Origin: Peribacillus sp044761665
Lineage (GTDB): Bacteria > Bacillota > Bacilli > Bacillales > DSM-1321
Direction: 5' to 3'
Length of the DNA: 64,000 nucleotides
Assembly: GCF_044761665.1 (NCBI RefSeq)
Contig: NZ_JBIWCW010000004.1
Location: 186,001-250,000, forward strand
Shown: positions 1-8,001 of the stretch, piece by piece
Layout of the letters: each line of letters opens with the position of its first letter
Position numbering within the stretch: the first letter of the stretch is position 1
Notes under the pieces: model-generated
Told to the model about the DNA's origin: nothing
The model's input: only the letters and a program-made list of their open reading frames with translations
The model's database searches: none
Translations under genes and position numbers: made by a program

Positions 1-158
1 ATCAAAAAAAGAGCTACAATGATCATTGTTGCCCATAAACTATGAATGTGCTTCTTTTTGAGAGCCTCGAATTTTTTTTTGCGGACCACAACGTTCTGTA
101 ACATTTGTTTTGCTGCCTGATCGGTTTTATCATCAAGTAAAATGATTGCCGGTTCCAT
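1..158 (-). CDS. ypbF: YpbF-like (DUF2663) membrane protein, partial
   Basis: N-terminal part only; the gene runs off the left edge of the window. The ATG at 158 is preceded by a good AAGGAGG site. The readable part starts MEPAIILLDDK, continues with a lysine-rich stretch (VRKKKFEALKKKH) and enters a hydrophobic segment (SLWATMIIVALFL) at the edge, so it is a small protein with at least one membrane helix. Its position next to a LysM protein of the YpbE type supports YpbF, a protein of unknown function in Bacillaceae. An upstream in-frame ATG at 179 overlaps the ribosome site and is less likely. Confidence 0.6.
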   Translation of the reverse strand, partial: MEPAIILLDDKTDQAAKQMLQNVVVRKKKFEALKKKHIHSLWATMIIVALFL

Positions 159-271
159 TTTTTCTTCCGCCTCCTTCATATCCTTCAAGTCATGATATGA
201 GGTTGTCTCGAAAAAAATGATAAATAAAGCTGCCTTTCTACTATCTAAATGACCTAAACCTTTGGAAAGTA

Positions 272-303
272 AAGCACCCTGTCAACTTTAGAGACAGAGT
301 GCT
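272..303 (-). terminator. Weak terminator hairpin after ypbE
   Basis: Eleven-base arms (AGCACCCTGTC with GACAGAGTGCT) pair with one mismatch just beyond the ypbE stop codon. The downstream T-tract on the minus strand is short and interrupted, so termination is probably partial. Confidence 0.45.
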
Positions 304-311
304 CATACCTT

Positions 312-1079
312 TTATTTTTTCAAGGGAATCTTTAACACTTGTCCCTTGGAGATCTCATTCCCATTCAGGCCGTTCCATTCCTGAATTAACGCGATTCCTT
401 CTTGTGACTTGTAGTAATTCATGGCAATTCGGAATAGTGTTTCCTCTCCCTGAACCGTATGATATACAACTTTATAGCTGTCACTATCCGATTGGGAAGT
501 AGCACCGTCAGAAGTTTTTTTATCCTCTGCTTCCCGCTTAGCCTTCTCTTCCGCTTCCTGTTTGGCCTTTGCTTCTGCTTCCTCTTTGGCTTTCGTTTCC
601 GCTTCTTGTTGGGCCTTTGCTTCTGCCTCTTGTTTCGCTTTTGCCTTAGCTTTTTCTTTAGCTTTTGCCTCTTTCTTCGCTTTCTCTTCTGCAGCCTTCT
701 CCTCTTGCAGCTTTTCTTCTTTAAGCTTATCAGAGTCTTTTTCTTCCTTTTCCTTCACATCTCCGGCCGTCGCAGTGGTCGGCACCGTCTCTTCTATCGT
801 TTCTTCCCCATCACTAAAATTCACCACTTCACTACTTTTTGTATCCTTCTCAGGTCTATCTTGAAGATATGTATAAAGACTATAAAACCCCACAGGAAGC
901 AAGATGAAAAATAGCGATAATAATTTAATCATGGGAAATTTTATCTTCGCTTTGCTTTTTTTCTTTTTATTTTGATGAATTTCACTTCTCTTTGGCAGAG
1001 ATGACTTCGCCTTTTGACGATCGACTCGCGTACGAAGTTCTCCAGCCTGATCTTTTTCACTCTCTTTTATACGACTCAT
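312..1079 (-). CDS. ypbE: LysM-domain membrane protein YpbE
   Basis: 255 residues. A basic cytoplasmic N-terminus (about 1-49) is followed by one membrane helix (about 50-72), an acidic segment, a long Ala/Lys/Glu-rich repeat (about 129-187) that should form a charged helix or coiled coil, a Ser/Asp linker, and one C-terminal LysM domain (about 203-253, starting YHTVQGEETLFRIA and ending in GQVLKIP). LysM binds peptidoglycan, so the predicted protein is membrane-anchored, spans the wall on a helical stalk and grips peptidoglycan at its far end. The ATG has an AAGGCGGTGA site. It lies between ypbF and ypbD, as in B. subtilis. The physiological role is unknown. Confidence 0.85.
   Translation of the reverse strand: MSRIKESEKDQAGELRTRVDRQKAKSSLPKRSEIHQNKKKKSKAKIKFPMIKLLSLFFILLPVGFYSLYTYLQDRPEKDTKSSEVVNFSDGEETIEETVPTTATAGDVKEKEEKDSDKLKEEKLQEEKAAEEKAKKEAKAKEKAKAKAKQEAEAKAQQEAETKAKEEAEAKAKQEAEEKAKREAEDKKTSDGATSQSDSDSYKVVYHTVQGEETLFRIAMNYYKSQEGIALIQEWNGLNGNEISKGQVLKIPLKK
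519..695 (-). repeat. Degenerate Lys/Glu/Ala coding repeat in ypbE
   Basis: Imperfect tandem units of the form EAEAKAKQ/EAETKAKE are encoded at residues about 129-187, and on the plus strand the DNA shows recurring GCTTC/TTTGGC blocks. The tract is likely to vary in length between strains by slippage or recombination. Confidence 0.7.
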
Positions 1080-1096
1080 CTAAGTCACCGCCTTCT

Positions 1097-1684
1097 TCAG
1101 TTAATCCCAGCTTCATACTTACGTCTTATTAATATCCCAAGGATAAAATCTATTAAAAAATGGGCTGTGATTGTCACTAAAATATTTTGGGTCCATTCAA
1201 ACAAGAACCCAATAAAAAAGCTTAGAACCATGACACTCAAAAATAAAAACCAATTAAATAAATATCGATAATGAACAACCGCAAATATAAGGCTCGTCCA
1301 TAGCAGTCCTATATGGGTCTGGATAACTCCTCGAAATAATATTTCCTCACTAACCGCCACCACTAAGGCAACAATGAAAATCATAAAGTAAGGTAAACTT
1401 CTGAAAATACGTTCATTGACCCCACCATCATCTTGATAGGAAGCCGGTGTCACTTTCATCAGACTCACATCAAACATAACCACTAATATCCCTGCAGGAA
1501 CACCCACTAACAAAATGTTCATGTCATTAAAGTTAAATAAATTAAGAAAAGCAGAAAAATCTTTAAATAAGATTACGCCTAAAAAAAAAGCAACAGTTAA
1601 GATAATCATTTGGGTCAGGAATAAATTAGAGAGTAGTTGTTTATCTGTAAGCTGTTTTATTAATTCAGCCTGTTTATTTTTCAT
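1097..1684 (-). CDS. ypbD: CPBP-family intramembrane glutamic endopeptidase YpbD
   Basis: 195 residues from the ATG at 1684, which overlaps the recQ stop by 11 bases; an upstream TTG at 1711 lies inside recQ and has no clear ribosome site. The protein is strongly hydrophobic with several membrane helices. It carries the CPBP (CaaX protease / bacteriocin-processing, Abi) motifs: VSEEILFRG, with the paired glutamates and arginine, and FAVVHYRYLFN with a conserved histidine. Family members are intramembrane proteases of the Rce1 type. The substrate is unknown. Coupling to recQ is translational and need not mean shared function. Confidence 0.8.
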   Translation of the reverse strand: MKNKQAELIKQLTDKQLLSNLFLTQMIILTVAFFLGVILFKDFSAFLNLFNFNDMNILLVGVPAGILVVMFDVSLMKVTPASYQDDGGVNERIFRSLPYFMIFIVALVVAVSEEILFRGVIQTHIGLLWTSLIFAVVHYRYLFNWFLFLSVMVLSFFIGFLFEWTQNILVTITAHFLIDFILGILIRRKYEAGIN

Positions 1685-3182
1685 CTTTAATATCCCTATC
1701 CAATAAAACAAAAGCTAATTCCTCTTTCCAGGTTGAATACGTATTAACCTGTTGTTCCCTTACTGCAGGCCATACATCCAGGATGTTTTTTACACCTATC
1801 CCGCAACAATCGCAACAGATGGGATTCACTTTCTGCTGCTCTTCCTCAAAATAATGCAAAATCCCTAAACGCCGACACAATTTTGTATGAAGCCAATTTA
1901 AAAACACGCCCAATTTAGCTTGGTTCTGTATTTTTCTAGTCTGACAATACGCTTTCATCGCATCCATATGAAACAGCGGATTGTTATCCTTCAGAAATTG
2001 TGTAAAGAAACGAAACTGTATATCAGTTAAGGAAAAACGTTGGAAAAGCTGTTCTTTTTCAGAAAGGGTTAAATCGCCAACGGATCTTTTCACTTCATTT
2101 AAATACGAACAAACCGCTTCGATTTGGCTATCAGTGGGAAGTTGTTGTTCCAATAAATGCAAAGGAAGCCCTTCATCTCCTTCACAGTATAATAATACCG
2201 CAACACTTTGTTTTTGGTCACGTCCCGCTCTACCTATTTCTTGAAGGTATGATTCCATGGTGGAGGGCATATGAAAATGAATGACAAACCTAACATCCGC
2301 TTTATTGACTCCCATTCCAAAAGCGCTGGTCGCACAAATGATCTTTAATTGGCCTAAGATGAATTGCTGCTGAATAAGCAATCTTTGTTCCTGTTCCATA
2401 CCACCGTGATAATAATTGACGCTACTGACCCCATTATCCTGTAAAAATTCCGTGACGGATTCCGCTACTTTTTTCGAAGAAAAGTAAACAATACCACTAC
2501 CTGGAAATTCCCTTACCAATGAAAGTACACGGAAAAGCTTTTCTTGATAATCAGCTAAGTTTTCTACGAGTATGGAAATATTTTCCCGATCAACAGATGA
2601 AATGACTTCTTTGGCATAAGTGATATTCAATTTCCCGATGATGTCTTGACGCACTTCTTTTGTTGCAGTTGCAGTCAAAGCTAGCGTTAGGGGGTTATTT
2701 AACTTTTGTCTTACTTCTCCCAAATTCAAATAGTCCGGACGAAAATCATACCCCCACTGAGAAATGCAGTGTGCCTCATCAATGACGAACAAACCAATAT
2801 CGATGGCTTTCAAGGACTGAATCACATTATCTAGCCCAAGCATTTCGGGGGATAAGAATATAAACCGATACGTATGCAAACGTTCAAAAGCCTGTTTTTT
2901 TTGATACGGATTCAGAAAAGAATTGAGGGTCAATACACTTTTTTCCCCTCTCATTTTGAGCTGATCTGCCTGATCCTGCATCAATGATAATAAGGGCGAA
3001 ACAATGATAACCGTCTTATTGAAAAGGTAAGCAGGAAGCTGGTAACATAATGATTTACCTGATCCCGTGGGAAGCATGGCCAAAGTATGGTTCCCTTCAA
3101 GCAAGGATTGAATCACCTCTTGCTGCCCAGGACGGAAATTGTCAAATCCAAATTTTTCTTTCAAGACTGAATTCAAGTTCAT
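1674..3182 (-). CDS. recQ: ATP-dependent DNA helicase RecQ (RecS type)
   Basis: 502 residues. A superfamily 2 helicase: motif I MLPTGSGKS (about 37-44), DEAH box (about 135-138) followed by the RecQ-specific aromatic loop CISQWGYDFRPDY, motif V TSAFGMGVNKADVRFVIH and motif VI QEIGRAGRDQ. A zinc-binding cysteine cluster lies near the C-terminus (CCDCCGIG). There is no HRDC domain, so this is the short form like B. subtilis RecS (about 496 residues), acting 3'-5' in recombination and repair. The ATG overlaps the ypbB stop as ATGA, so both are translated together. Confidence 0.93.
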   Translation of the reverse strand: MNLNSVLKEKFGFDNFRPGQQEVIQSLLEGNHTLAMLPTGSGKSLCYQLPAYLFNKTVIIVSPLLSLMQDQADQLKMRGEKSVLTLNSFLNPYQKKQAFERLHTYRFIFLSPEMLGLDNVIQSLKAIDIGLFVIDEAHCISQWGYDFRPDYLNLGEVRQKLNNPLTLALTATATKEVRQDIIGKLNITYAKEVISSVDRENISILVENLADYQEKLFRVLSLVREFPGSGIVYFSSKKVAESVTEFLQDNGVSSVNYYHGGMEQEQRLLIQQQFILGQLKIICATSAFGMGVNKADVRFVIHFHMPSTMESYLQEIGRAGRDQKQSVAVLLYCEGDEGLPLHLLEQQLPTDSQIEAVCSYLNEVKRSVGDLTLSEKEQLFQRFSLTDIQFRFFTQFLKDNNPLFHMDAMKAYCQTRKIQNQAKLGVFLNWLHTKLCRRLGILHYFEEEQQKVNPICCDCCGIGVKNILDVWPAVREQQVNTYSTWKEELAFVLLDRDIKDEK

Positions 3183-4246
3183 CCTCTATCACCTATTTTC
3201 GCAAGTACAAGCCTGATTTGAAAAAAGCTGATTTGGTCATTATCAACTGCTCCCTTGATAGCCTTCAGCTTTCTTGTCTTAAGTTCTTTGATGACCGTAA
3301 TGATTTGGTTTTCAGCTTCGTTTGAAACATAATCCTGTATCGAAAAGCTTTTATCCGATAGGACGATTTCCACAAGGTGATCCTCAATCGTATTGGCTTT
3401 TAAACGACGGATTTCTGCAATTTCAGATATCGTTTTCCCTGCCTGAATATAGTTCAGAGTCATTTGGGTGGATTGTGTCATATGAAGATTCCCACCATTT
3501 TTCCAGTCAACGATCAGTGAGGCCAATAGAGGGTAATCACTTACCGTTGAAATTTCCATGAGCATGTGATGCAGTGTTTCGAGAAAAATGAACTGCACAT
3601 ACCACTCATCGACCTCTTTCCTTTTTCCAATCTGTTCAAACGTAAGCCCAATGCGATTCACTCCCGTAATTTTCAAGACAAAAATATCACGGTTCAACTC
3701 CCTTTGTAACTCCAAAAGTGTTACAAGTTCCTCATAAAGATGTTGGGCAATTAACTCCCGATTTTGTCGATTGGTAGATAAAAATCCCTTTACGAATTCC
3801 TGTATTTGTTGATTTTGTTGTATCGGATAGAATGACCTTTCATTGTGGACAATATGGGATATAGTTTGAATAAGTAAAGTTAGTCTTCTCCAAAAATCTT
3901 GAGTGATGCTTTGGTATTTCCACCCGTTCAGGGAAGTAGGAAGCGGGCATTTTATGAAATAGGCCTTCAATGCCTTCCTTCCTTGTTCACTAATCATATA
4001 AACATCGTCATTTCCTGTTGCGTCGATTAACTTCAGTTCAATGAACAATCTTATGTTTTGAATTAACTGCTCACGGGTAAAACGAGGGACAGTCCCAAAA
4101 ATATTCGTTAATCCAAATAAATGTGCATCCTGGATTGTCTGGGACGATTTTTTACCCTGTAGCATATGATAAATAGCGAAGATGGAACGCTCACCTTGAA
4201 ATTTTTCTATCGCATTTAAAATGATTGCTTGAAGATAATTGTTCAT
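3179..4246 (-). CDS. ypbB: YpbB helix-turn-helix protein, likely RecQ partner
   Basis: 355 residues from ATG 4246 (MNNYLQAIILNAIEKF), with an AAGGA about ten bases upstream; a TTG at 4276 in the same frame is less likely. No catalytic motif is visible. The C-terminal third (about 265-350, containing YIQAGKTISEIAEIRRLKANTIEDHL) resembles the HTH_40 domain that sits at the C-terminus of longer RecQ helicases. The stop codon overlaps the recQ start by four bases. I infer that YpbB supplies in trans a DNA- or protein-binding module missing from the short RecQ; this is not shown directly. Confidence 0.8.
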   Translation of the reverse strand: MNNYLQAIILNAIEKFQGERSIFAIYHMLQGKKSSQTIQDAHLFGLTNIFGTVPRFTREQLIQNIRLFIELKLIDATGNDDVYMISEQGRKALKAYFIKCPLPTSLNGWKYQSITQDFWRRLTLLIQTISHIVHNERSFYPIQQNQQIQEFVKGFLSTNRQNRELIAQHLYEELVTLLELQRELNRDIFVLKITGVNRIGLTFEQIGKRKEVDEWYVQFIFLETLHHMLMEISTVSDYPLLASLIVDWKNGGNLHMTQSTQMTLNYIQAGKTISEIAEIRRLKANTIEDHLVEIVLSDKSFSIQDYVSNEAENQIITVIKELKTRKLKAIKGAVDNDQISFFQIRLVLAKIGDRG

Positions 4247-4395
4247 GAAGCTCACATCCTTGTTCCATTTATCCAATTATATTGTAACAAAAATCTTCAA
4301 AAACCGCCGTTTTTTTTATGTCAAATTCGCATTGATATTTGTGTGAACCTATCGAATGAGAACACATTATAATGAAAATCTTCCAATAATTTTTG

Positions 4396-4422
4396 TTGAC
4401 ATTCCATGTAATGCCATACTAT
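4396..4422 (+). promoter_or_regulatory. Candidate sigma-A promoter for fer
   Basis: TTGACA at 4396-4401 followed by TACTAT at 4417-4422. The spacing is a short 15 bases, so the -10 assignment is uncertain. It lies in the divergent region between ypbB and fer. Confidence 0.35.
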
Positions 4423-4533
4423 CGTTACATTTTCTATTGATAAGTTCGGCATTCGGTCTTACAATAAGGAAGAGATAATAATTTATACTAAAAAGGTTAT
4501 GAGTTGTATATCAACTTAGGAGGGGTTTTAATC

Positions 4534-4782
4534 ATGGCTAAATTTACTATTGTTGATAAAGAAACCTGTATCGCTTGTGGAGCTTGTGGAGCGGCAGCAC
4601 CGGATATCTACGATTATGATGATGAAGGAATTGCATTTGTTACGCTAGACGATAACGAAGGAATCGTTGAAATCCCAGATGTTCTTATAGATGACATGAT
4701 GGATGCTTTTGAAGGCTGTCCAACGGATTCTATTAAGGTAGCGGATGAATCATTTGAAGGCGACGCCCTTAAATTCGAATAG
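4534..4782 (+). CDS. fer: [4Fe-4S] ferredoxin
   Basis: 82 residues from ATG 4534 behind a strong TTAGGAGGGG site. The cluster ligands are in CIACGACG near the N-terminus and the distal CP of GCPTDSI; the chain is very acidic (pI low), as expected for a low-potential electron carrier. B. subtilis Fer has the same size and chromosomal position beside ypbB, and there donates electrons to partners such as cytochromes P450 and fatty acid desaturase. It is a single gene with its own terminator, divergent from ypbB. Confidence 0.93.
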   Translation: MAKFTIVDKETCIACGACGAAAPDIYDYDDEGIAFVTLDDNEGIVEIPDVLIDDMMDAFEGCPTDSIKVADESFEGDALKFE

Positions 4783-4786
4783 GTCA

Positions 4787-4821
4787 AAAAGCCATTTTCA
4801 TTATGAGAATGGCTTTTTTCT
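4787..4821 (+). terminator. fer terminator
   Basis: AAAAGCCATT pairs with AATGGCTTTT around a short loop and is followed by a T-run ending at 4819. Confidence 0.85.
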
Positions 4822-4841
4822 TTAATGGTACCTTCATACAG

Positions 4842-4888
4842 AAAGAGGTAGAAAAAACGCAGGATATCTGGTTTTTTCTACCTCTTTT
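4842..4888 (-). terminator. ribU terminator
   Basis: A long stem (AAAGAGGTAGAAAAAAC with GTTTTTTCTACCTCTTT) lies directly beyond the ribU stop. It is nearly symmetric in A and T content and could work in both directions. Confidence 0.75.
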
Positions 4889-4892
4889 ATTT

Positions 4893-5474
4893 TTAAGCAT
4901 TTTTATATAAAACTTGTTTATTGATCCATGCTTGAAGTTTAACGAATAATAGCATGAAAACAGAAGTGATAAGCAATCCTTTAATTACATTAAACGGAAG
5001 TATTGCCGCTGTTACGAATTTCCTGGACTCCGGTGCCGTCATTGCATCCCATCCCATAAAGAACGTATATGCCGGTAAAAAGACATAATAGTTTAGGACA
5101 CTCATAACTAGCGCCATAGAAACTGTCCCGGCTAGCAAAGCAAACGTCATCCCTTTTTTAGAGCTGATGTTTTTATATACATAGTAAGTTGGCAGAATGA
5201 ATATTATTCCCGCTATAAAGTTGGAGATATGTCCTACCGGTACCCCAGTATCGGTTCCTGTCATGACCAAATCCAGTAGATTTTTCAGGAATTCAACCAA
5301 TATCCCTGCCAGCGGTCCATAAATCAATGCGGCCATCAGCGCAGGAATGTCGCTAAAATCAATGTTCAGAAAAGGTGGAAATCCTGGAAATGGGAAATTC
5401 AAAAGCATAAGTAAGTACGACAGACTTCCAAACATTGCAAGCGTGACCATTTTTTTAATATTATTCGATTTCAT
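4893..5474 (-). CDS. ribU: Riboflavin transporter RibU (YpaA/FmnP)
   Basis: 193 residues, about six hydrophobic helices, with the RibU-type N-terminus (MVTLAMFGSLSYLLMLLNFPFPGFPPFLNIDFSDIP split over helix 1 and the following loop). This is the substrate-binding S component of an energy-coupling-factor (ECF) transporter; the shared EcfA/A'/T subunits are not in this window. The gene sits behind an FMN riboswitch with a terminator, which fits riboflavin uptake shut off by FMN. The ATG at 5474 has GAAGGAGAGAG upstream. Length and neighbourhood (fer, serA) match B. subtilis ypaA. Confidence 0.93.
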   Translation of the reverse strand: MKSNNIKKMVTLAMFGSLSYLLMLLNFPFPGFPPFLNIDFSDIPALMAALIYGPLAGILVEFLKNLLDLVMTGTDTGVPVGHISNFIAGIIFILPTYYVYKNISSKKGMTFALLAGTVSMALVMSVLNYYVFLPAYTFFMGWDAMTAPESRKFVTAAILPFNVIKGLLITSVFMLLFVKLQAWINKQVLYKNA

Positions 5475-5545
5475 AGCTCTCTCTCCTTCTTTTTCTTGAT
5501 CTACCGTGAAAAAGAGGTAAGGGATCCTTCATCATGTCGATGTTC

Positions 5546-5582
5546 AATAAAAAACCCTTTAATTCCGACAGAATTAAAGGGA
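5546..5582 (-). terminator. Riboswitch-controlled terminator before ribU
   Basis: On the minus strand CCCTTTAATTC pairs with GAATTAAAGGG and is followed by TTTTTTATTG. It lies between the FMN aptamer and the ribU start, the expected place for the expression platform. Confidence 0.8.
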
Positions 5583-5644
5583 TAAATTAAAGGTTTCATC
5601 AAACAAACGTTCAGCATTTGACTGTTTGAACGCAATCAGGAACC

Positions 5645-5775
5645 TCCATCTTCTCCCATCCAGACTATACTGTCGGCTTTGGAATCTCACCAAATCCTGC
5701 CCCTAAAGGCTCGCGGGCTTAGAAGAAATATTCTTCATCACCGCCGGTGGGGAATTACGCCCCGCCCCGAAGATA
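5645..5775 (-). promoter_or_regulatory. FMN riboswitch (RFN element)
   Basis: Read on the minus strand, the conserved RFN blocks appear in order: CTTCGGGGCGGGG, ATTCCCCACCGGCGG, AGCCCGCGAGC, GGTGAGATTCCAAAGCCGAC, AGTCTGGATGGGAGAAGATG. These blocks are diagnostic of the FMN aptamer. FMN binding should favour the downstream terminator at 5546-5582 and lower ribU expression. Confidence 0.96.
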
Positions 5776-6019
5776 GACCTATAAAATTTCTTTTACAATT
5801 TTCATTATAAATGATTATTCTTTTTTTGAATAGTATTTTTACCTCACCTTTAGTTTAATCAGCACTAAGTGATGTCATTTATAACCATTTTAAACAAAAC
5901 TGGCTTAAATCCTTATCTCGTTTAACACTATCGAAAATAATTTTTTATTAATAGACGATTGACGGAAAAAGCCCTTACCATTGCTGATTTTACCGGATAA
6001 TTTACAAGGCTAACTTTTT

Positions 6020-6033
6020 TAAAAGCGCTTACA
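6020..6033 (+). promoter_or_regulatory. cre-like site upstream of serA
   Basis: TAAAAGCGCTTACA matches the CcpA catabolite-response consensus (TGAAAGCGCTTACA type) with one mismatch. It ends about 15 bases upstream of the candidate -35 box of serA. The site could link serine synthesis to carbon status, but this is inference from the motif alone. Confidence 0.45.
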
Positions 6034-6048
6034 AAACGAAATGTTAAA

Positions 6049-6078
6049 TTGACATATTTGCTAGTTCAATTGTAAAAT
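6049..6078 (+). promoter_or_regulatory. Sigma-A promoter of serA
   Basis: TTGACA at 6049-6054 and TAAAAT at 6073-6078 with an 18-base spacer (TGTAAA at 6071 with 16 is the alternative). Confidence 0.6.
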
Positions 6079-6113
6079 TAACTGAAATTTAAGAGAATTG
6101 AAGGTGTTTACAC

Positions 6114-7688
6114 GTGTATCAGATTTTAGTAGCAGATGCCATTAAACCAGAAGGACTCGGACCGCTTTCAGAGGCATCCAATATTCTTCTTATTCAAAAG
6201 ACTGTAGAAGAAGCAGCAAACGAACTTGATCAAATTGATGCGATTCTTGTAAGAAGTGCAACAAAAGTTACAGAAGATTTAATGAATCGCATGCCTCAAT
6301 TAAAGATTATTGCACGCGCAGGTGTCGGCGTTGATAACATTGACATCCCGGCTGCCACCAAAAGGGGCATTGTCGTGGTAAACGCACCTGATGGCAATAC
6401 AATCTCCACAGCTGAACATACTTTTGCCATGATGGCCTCTTTGATGCGCCATATTCCACAAGCTTATGCTTCCCTTAAAAATGGAGAATGGAAACGCTCT
6501 TCGTACACGGGAACGGAACTTCGCGGGAAAACTCTAGGTATTATAGGCTTTGGACGTATTGGTGGGGAACTTGCCAAACGCGCCAAGGTTTTTGGTATGG
6601 AAGTCATTGTATTTGATCCATTCCTAACTGCCGATCGCGCAAAAAAGATGGCTGTAACCTCCCTGCCTTTAGATGAATTGCTTCCTAAAGCAGATATAAT
6701 CACTGTACATACGCCTCTAACGAACGAAACTAGAGGGTTAATCAATAAAGATAAACTACTTACCTGTAAAAAAGGTGTGTACGTACTAAACTGTGCACGC
6801 GGTGGAATACTTGATGAAGATGATTTATACGAGATGATCGTCCAAGGACATGTAGCTGGAGCTGCGATGGACGTATTCGTTGAAGAACCACCATTTGGCA
6901 ACAAATTACTTGAACTTGATAACGTCATTGCTACTCCCCATTTGGGAGCTTCCACCAAAGAAGCCCAGTTAAATGTAGCCGTTCAAGTTGCACAAGAAGT
7001 ATTAACCTACTTTGAAGGCAACCCAGTATCCAGTTCGATTAACCTTCCAGCCATTTCTAAAGAAGTCTTTGAAAAGGTGCAGCCGTTCTATCAACTAGTC
7101 CAACAAATGGGTTCCATTGCCTCTCAATGCATGAAAGAAGGCATACAAGAGATTTCCGTTACTTACGCAGGGGACTCCTTGGACTTTGATACAGCCATTT
7201 TAACAAAAAGTCTAATATCAGGCTTCTTCAAATCGAGAGTCGATGCTTCAGTCAATGAGGTGAATGCGCTATTGGTTGCCAAAGAAAGAGGAGTTACCAT
7301 CGGAGAAAAAGTTTCTACTGACTCCCTAGGATATTCAAACCTGATTAGCTTGAAAGTAAAAGGTGACACTCGTGAACTAACGATTAGTGGAACTCATATT
7401 GAAAACTATGGTTCTCGGATTGTCAATCTGAACGGTTTCAAAATCGATTTCCACCCTGAACCTAATTTACTTTATATCCAACATACCGATAAACCAGGGG
7501 TAATCGGTAACGTAGGCAAGATCCTTGGTGATCACGCAGTAAATATCGCGACTATGCAAGTAGGTCGAAAAGAAGCTGGCGGGGAAGCCATCATGGTTTT
7601 AAGCTTTGATAAACCATTAGAGGATAATATGAAGCAATACTTAGAGGAAACTCAAGAAATTACTTTCATGGCCCGTATTTCATTATAA
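6114..7688 (+). CDS. serA: D-3-phosphoglycerate dehydrogenase SerA
   Basis: 524 residues, GTG start behind GAAGGTG. Catalyses NAD-dependent oxidation of 3-phosphoglycerate, the first step of serine synthesis. It has a Rossmann fold with GIIGFGRIGGELAKRAK (about 143-160), the catalytic arginine in NCARGG, the catalytic glutamate in VEEPP and the histidine in TPHLGAS. An intervening ASB domain (about 320-450) precedes a C-terminal ACT domain (about 452-524, starting LLYIQHTDKPGVIG), which in this family senses serine. Length matches B. subtilis SerA. It is monocistronic with a strong terminator; a cre-like site lies upstream. Confidence 0.97.
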   Translation: MYQILVADAIKPEGLGPLSEASNILLIQKTVEEAANELDQIDAILVRSATKVTEDLMNRMPQLKIIARAGVGVDNIDIPAATKRGIVVVNAPDGNTISTAEHTFAMMASLMRHIPQAYASLKNGEWKRSSYTGTELRGKTLGIIGFGRIGGELAKRAKVFGMEVIVFDPFLTADRAKKMAVTSLPLDELLPKADIITVHTPLTNETRGLINKDKLLTCKKGVYVLNCARGGILDEDDLYEMIVQGHVAGAAMDVFVEEPPFGNKLLELDNVIATPHLGASTKEAQLNVAVQVAQEVLTYFEGNPVSSSINLPAISKEVFEKVQPFYQLVQQMGSIASQCMKEGIQEISVTYAGDSLDFDTAILTKSLISGFFKSRVDASVNEVNALLVAKERGVTIGEKVSTDSLGYSNLISLKVKGDTRELTISGTHIENYGSRIVNLNGFKIDFHPEPNLLYIQHTDKPGVIGNVGKILGDHAVNIATMQVGRKEAGGEAIMVLSFDKPLEDNMKQYLEETQEITFMARISL

Positions 7689-7694
7689 GCCTTT

Positions 7695-7730
7695 AGGGTG
7701 CACCCGATCATCTCGGGTGCACCCTCTTTC
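7695..7730 (+). terminator. serA terminator
   Basis: AGGGTGCACCCGA pairs perfectly with TCGGGTGCACCCT over a five-base loop, followed by a T/C-rich tail. Confidence 0.85.
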
Positions 7731-7912
7731 TTTCTTTCTGAATGGGAATGAAACTTCGTTAGGAGCATTCGGAACTGTAATCTCTTCCAATAGGGTCAGA
7801 TTTCATCCATATTTTTCACTACTTTTATCCCAGAATGATTACAAGCCTCCACTCCCCCCTGATATAGGCTTCTTGAACAAGGTCCTTTCCTTTTCACGGA
7901 TTTAATAAATGA

Positions 7913-7955
7913 AAAAATGGGCAAAGGCAATTTGGAAATCCAATTGCCTTTGCCC
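7913..7955 (-). terminator. Terminator of the res operon
   Basis: GGGCAAAGGCAATT pairs with AATTGCCTTTGCCC and on the minus strand is followed by ATTTTTTC, just beyond the resE stop. The rest of 7731-7912 holds no gene that I can support. Confidence 0.88.
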
Positions 7956-8001
7956 ACCCCGTTTCTCATGTAACAAGATTTTTTGCCAATCTACCTGACA
8001 T

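Noticed and set aside
459..914. Plus-strand reading frames opposite ypbE, rich in Phe/Leu
   Set aside because: They are the antisense of the Lys/Glu/Ala repeat of ypbE and have no ribosome site or family.
7717..7905. Plus-strand frame after serA
   Set aside because: It starts in the terminator tail, lacks a ribosome site and has no coherent protein features.
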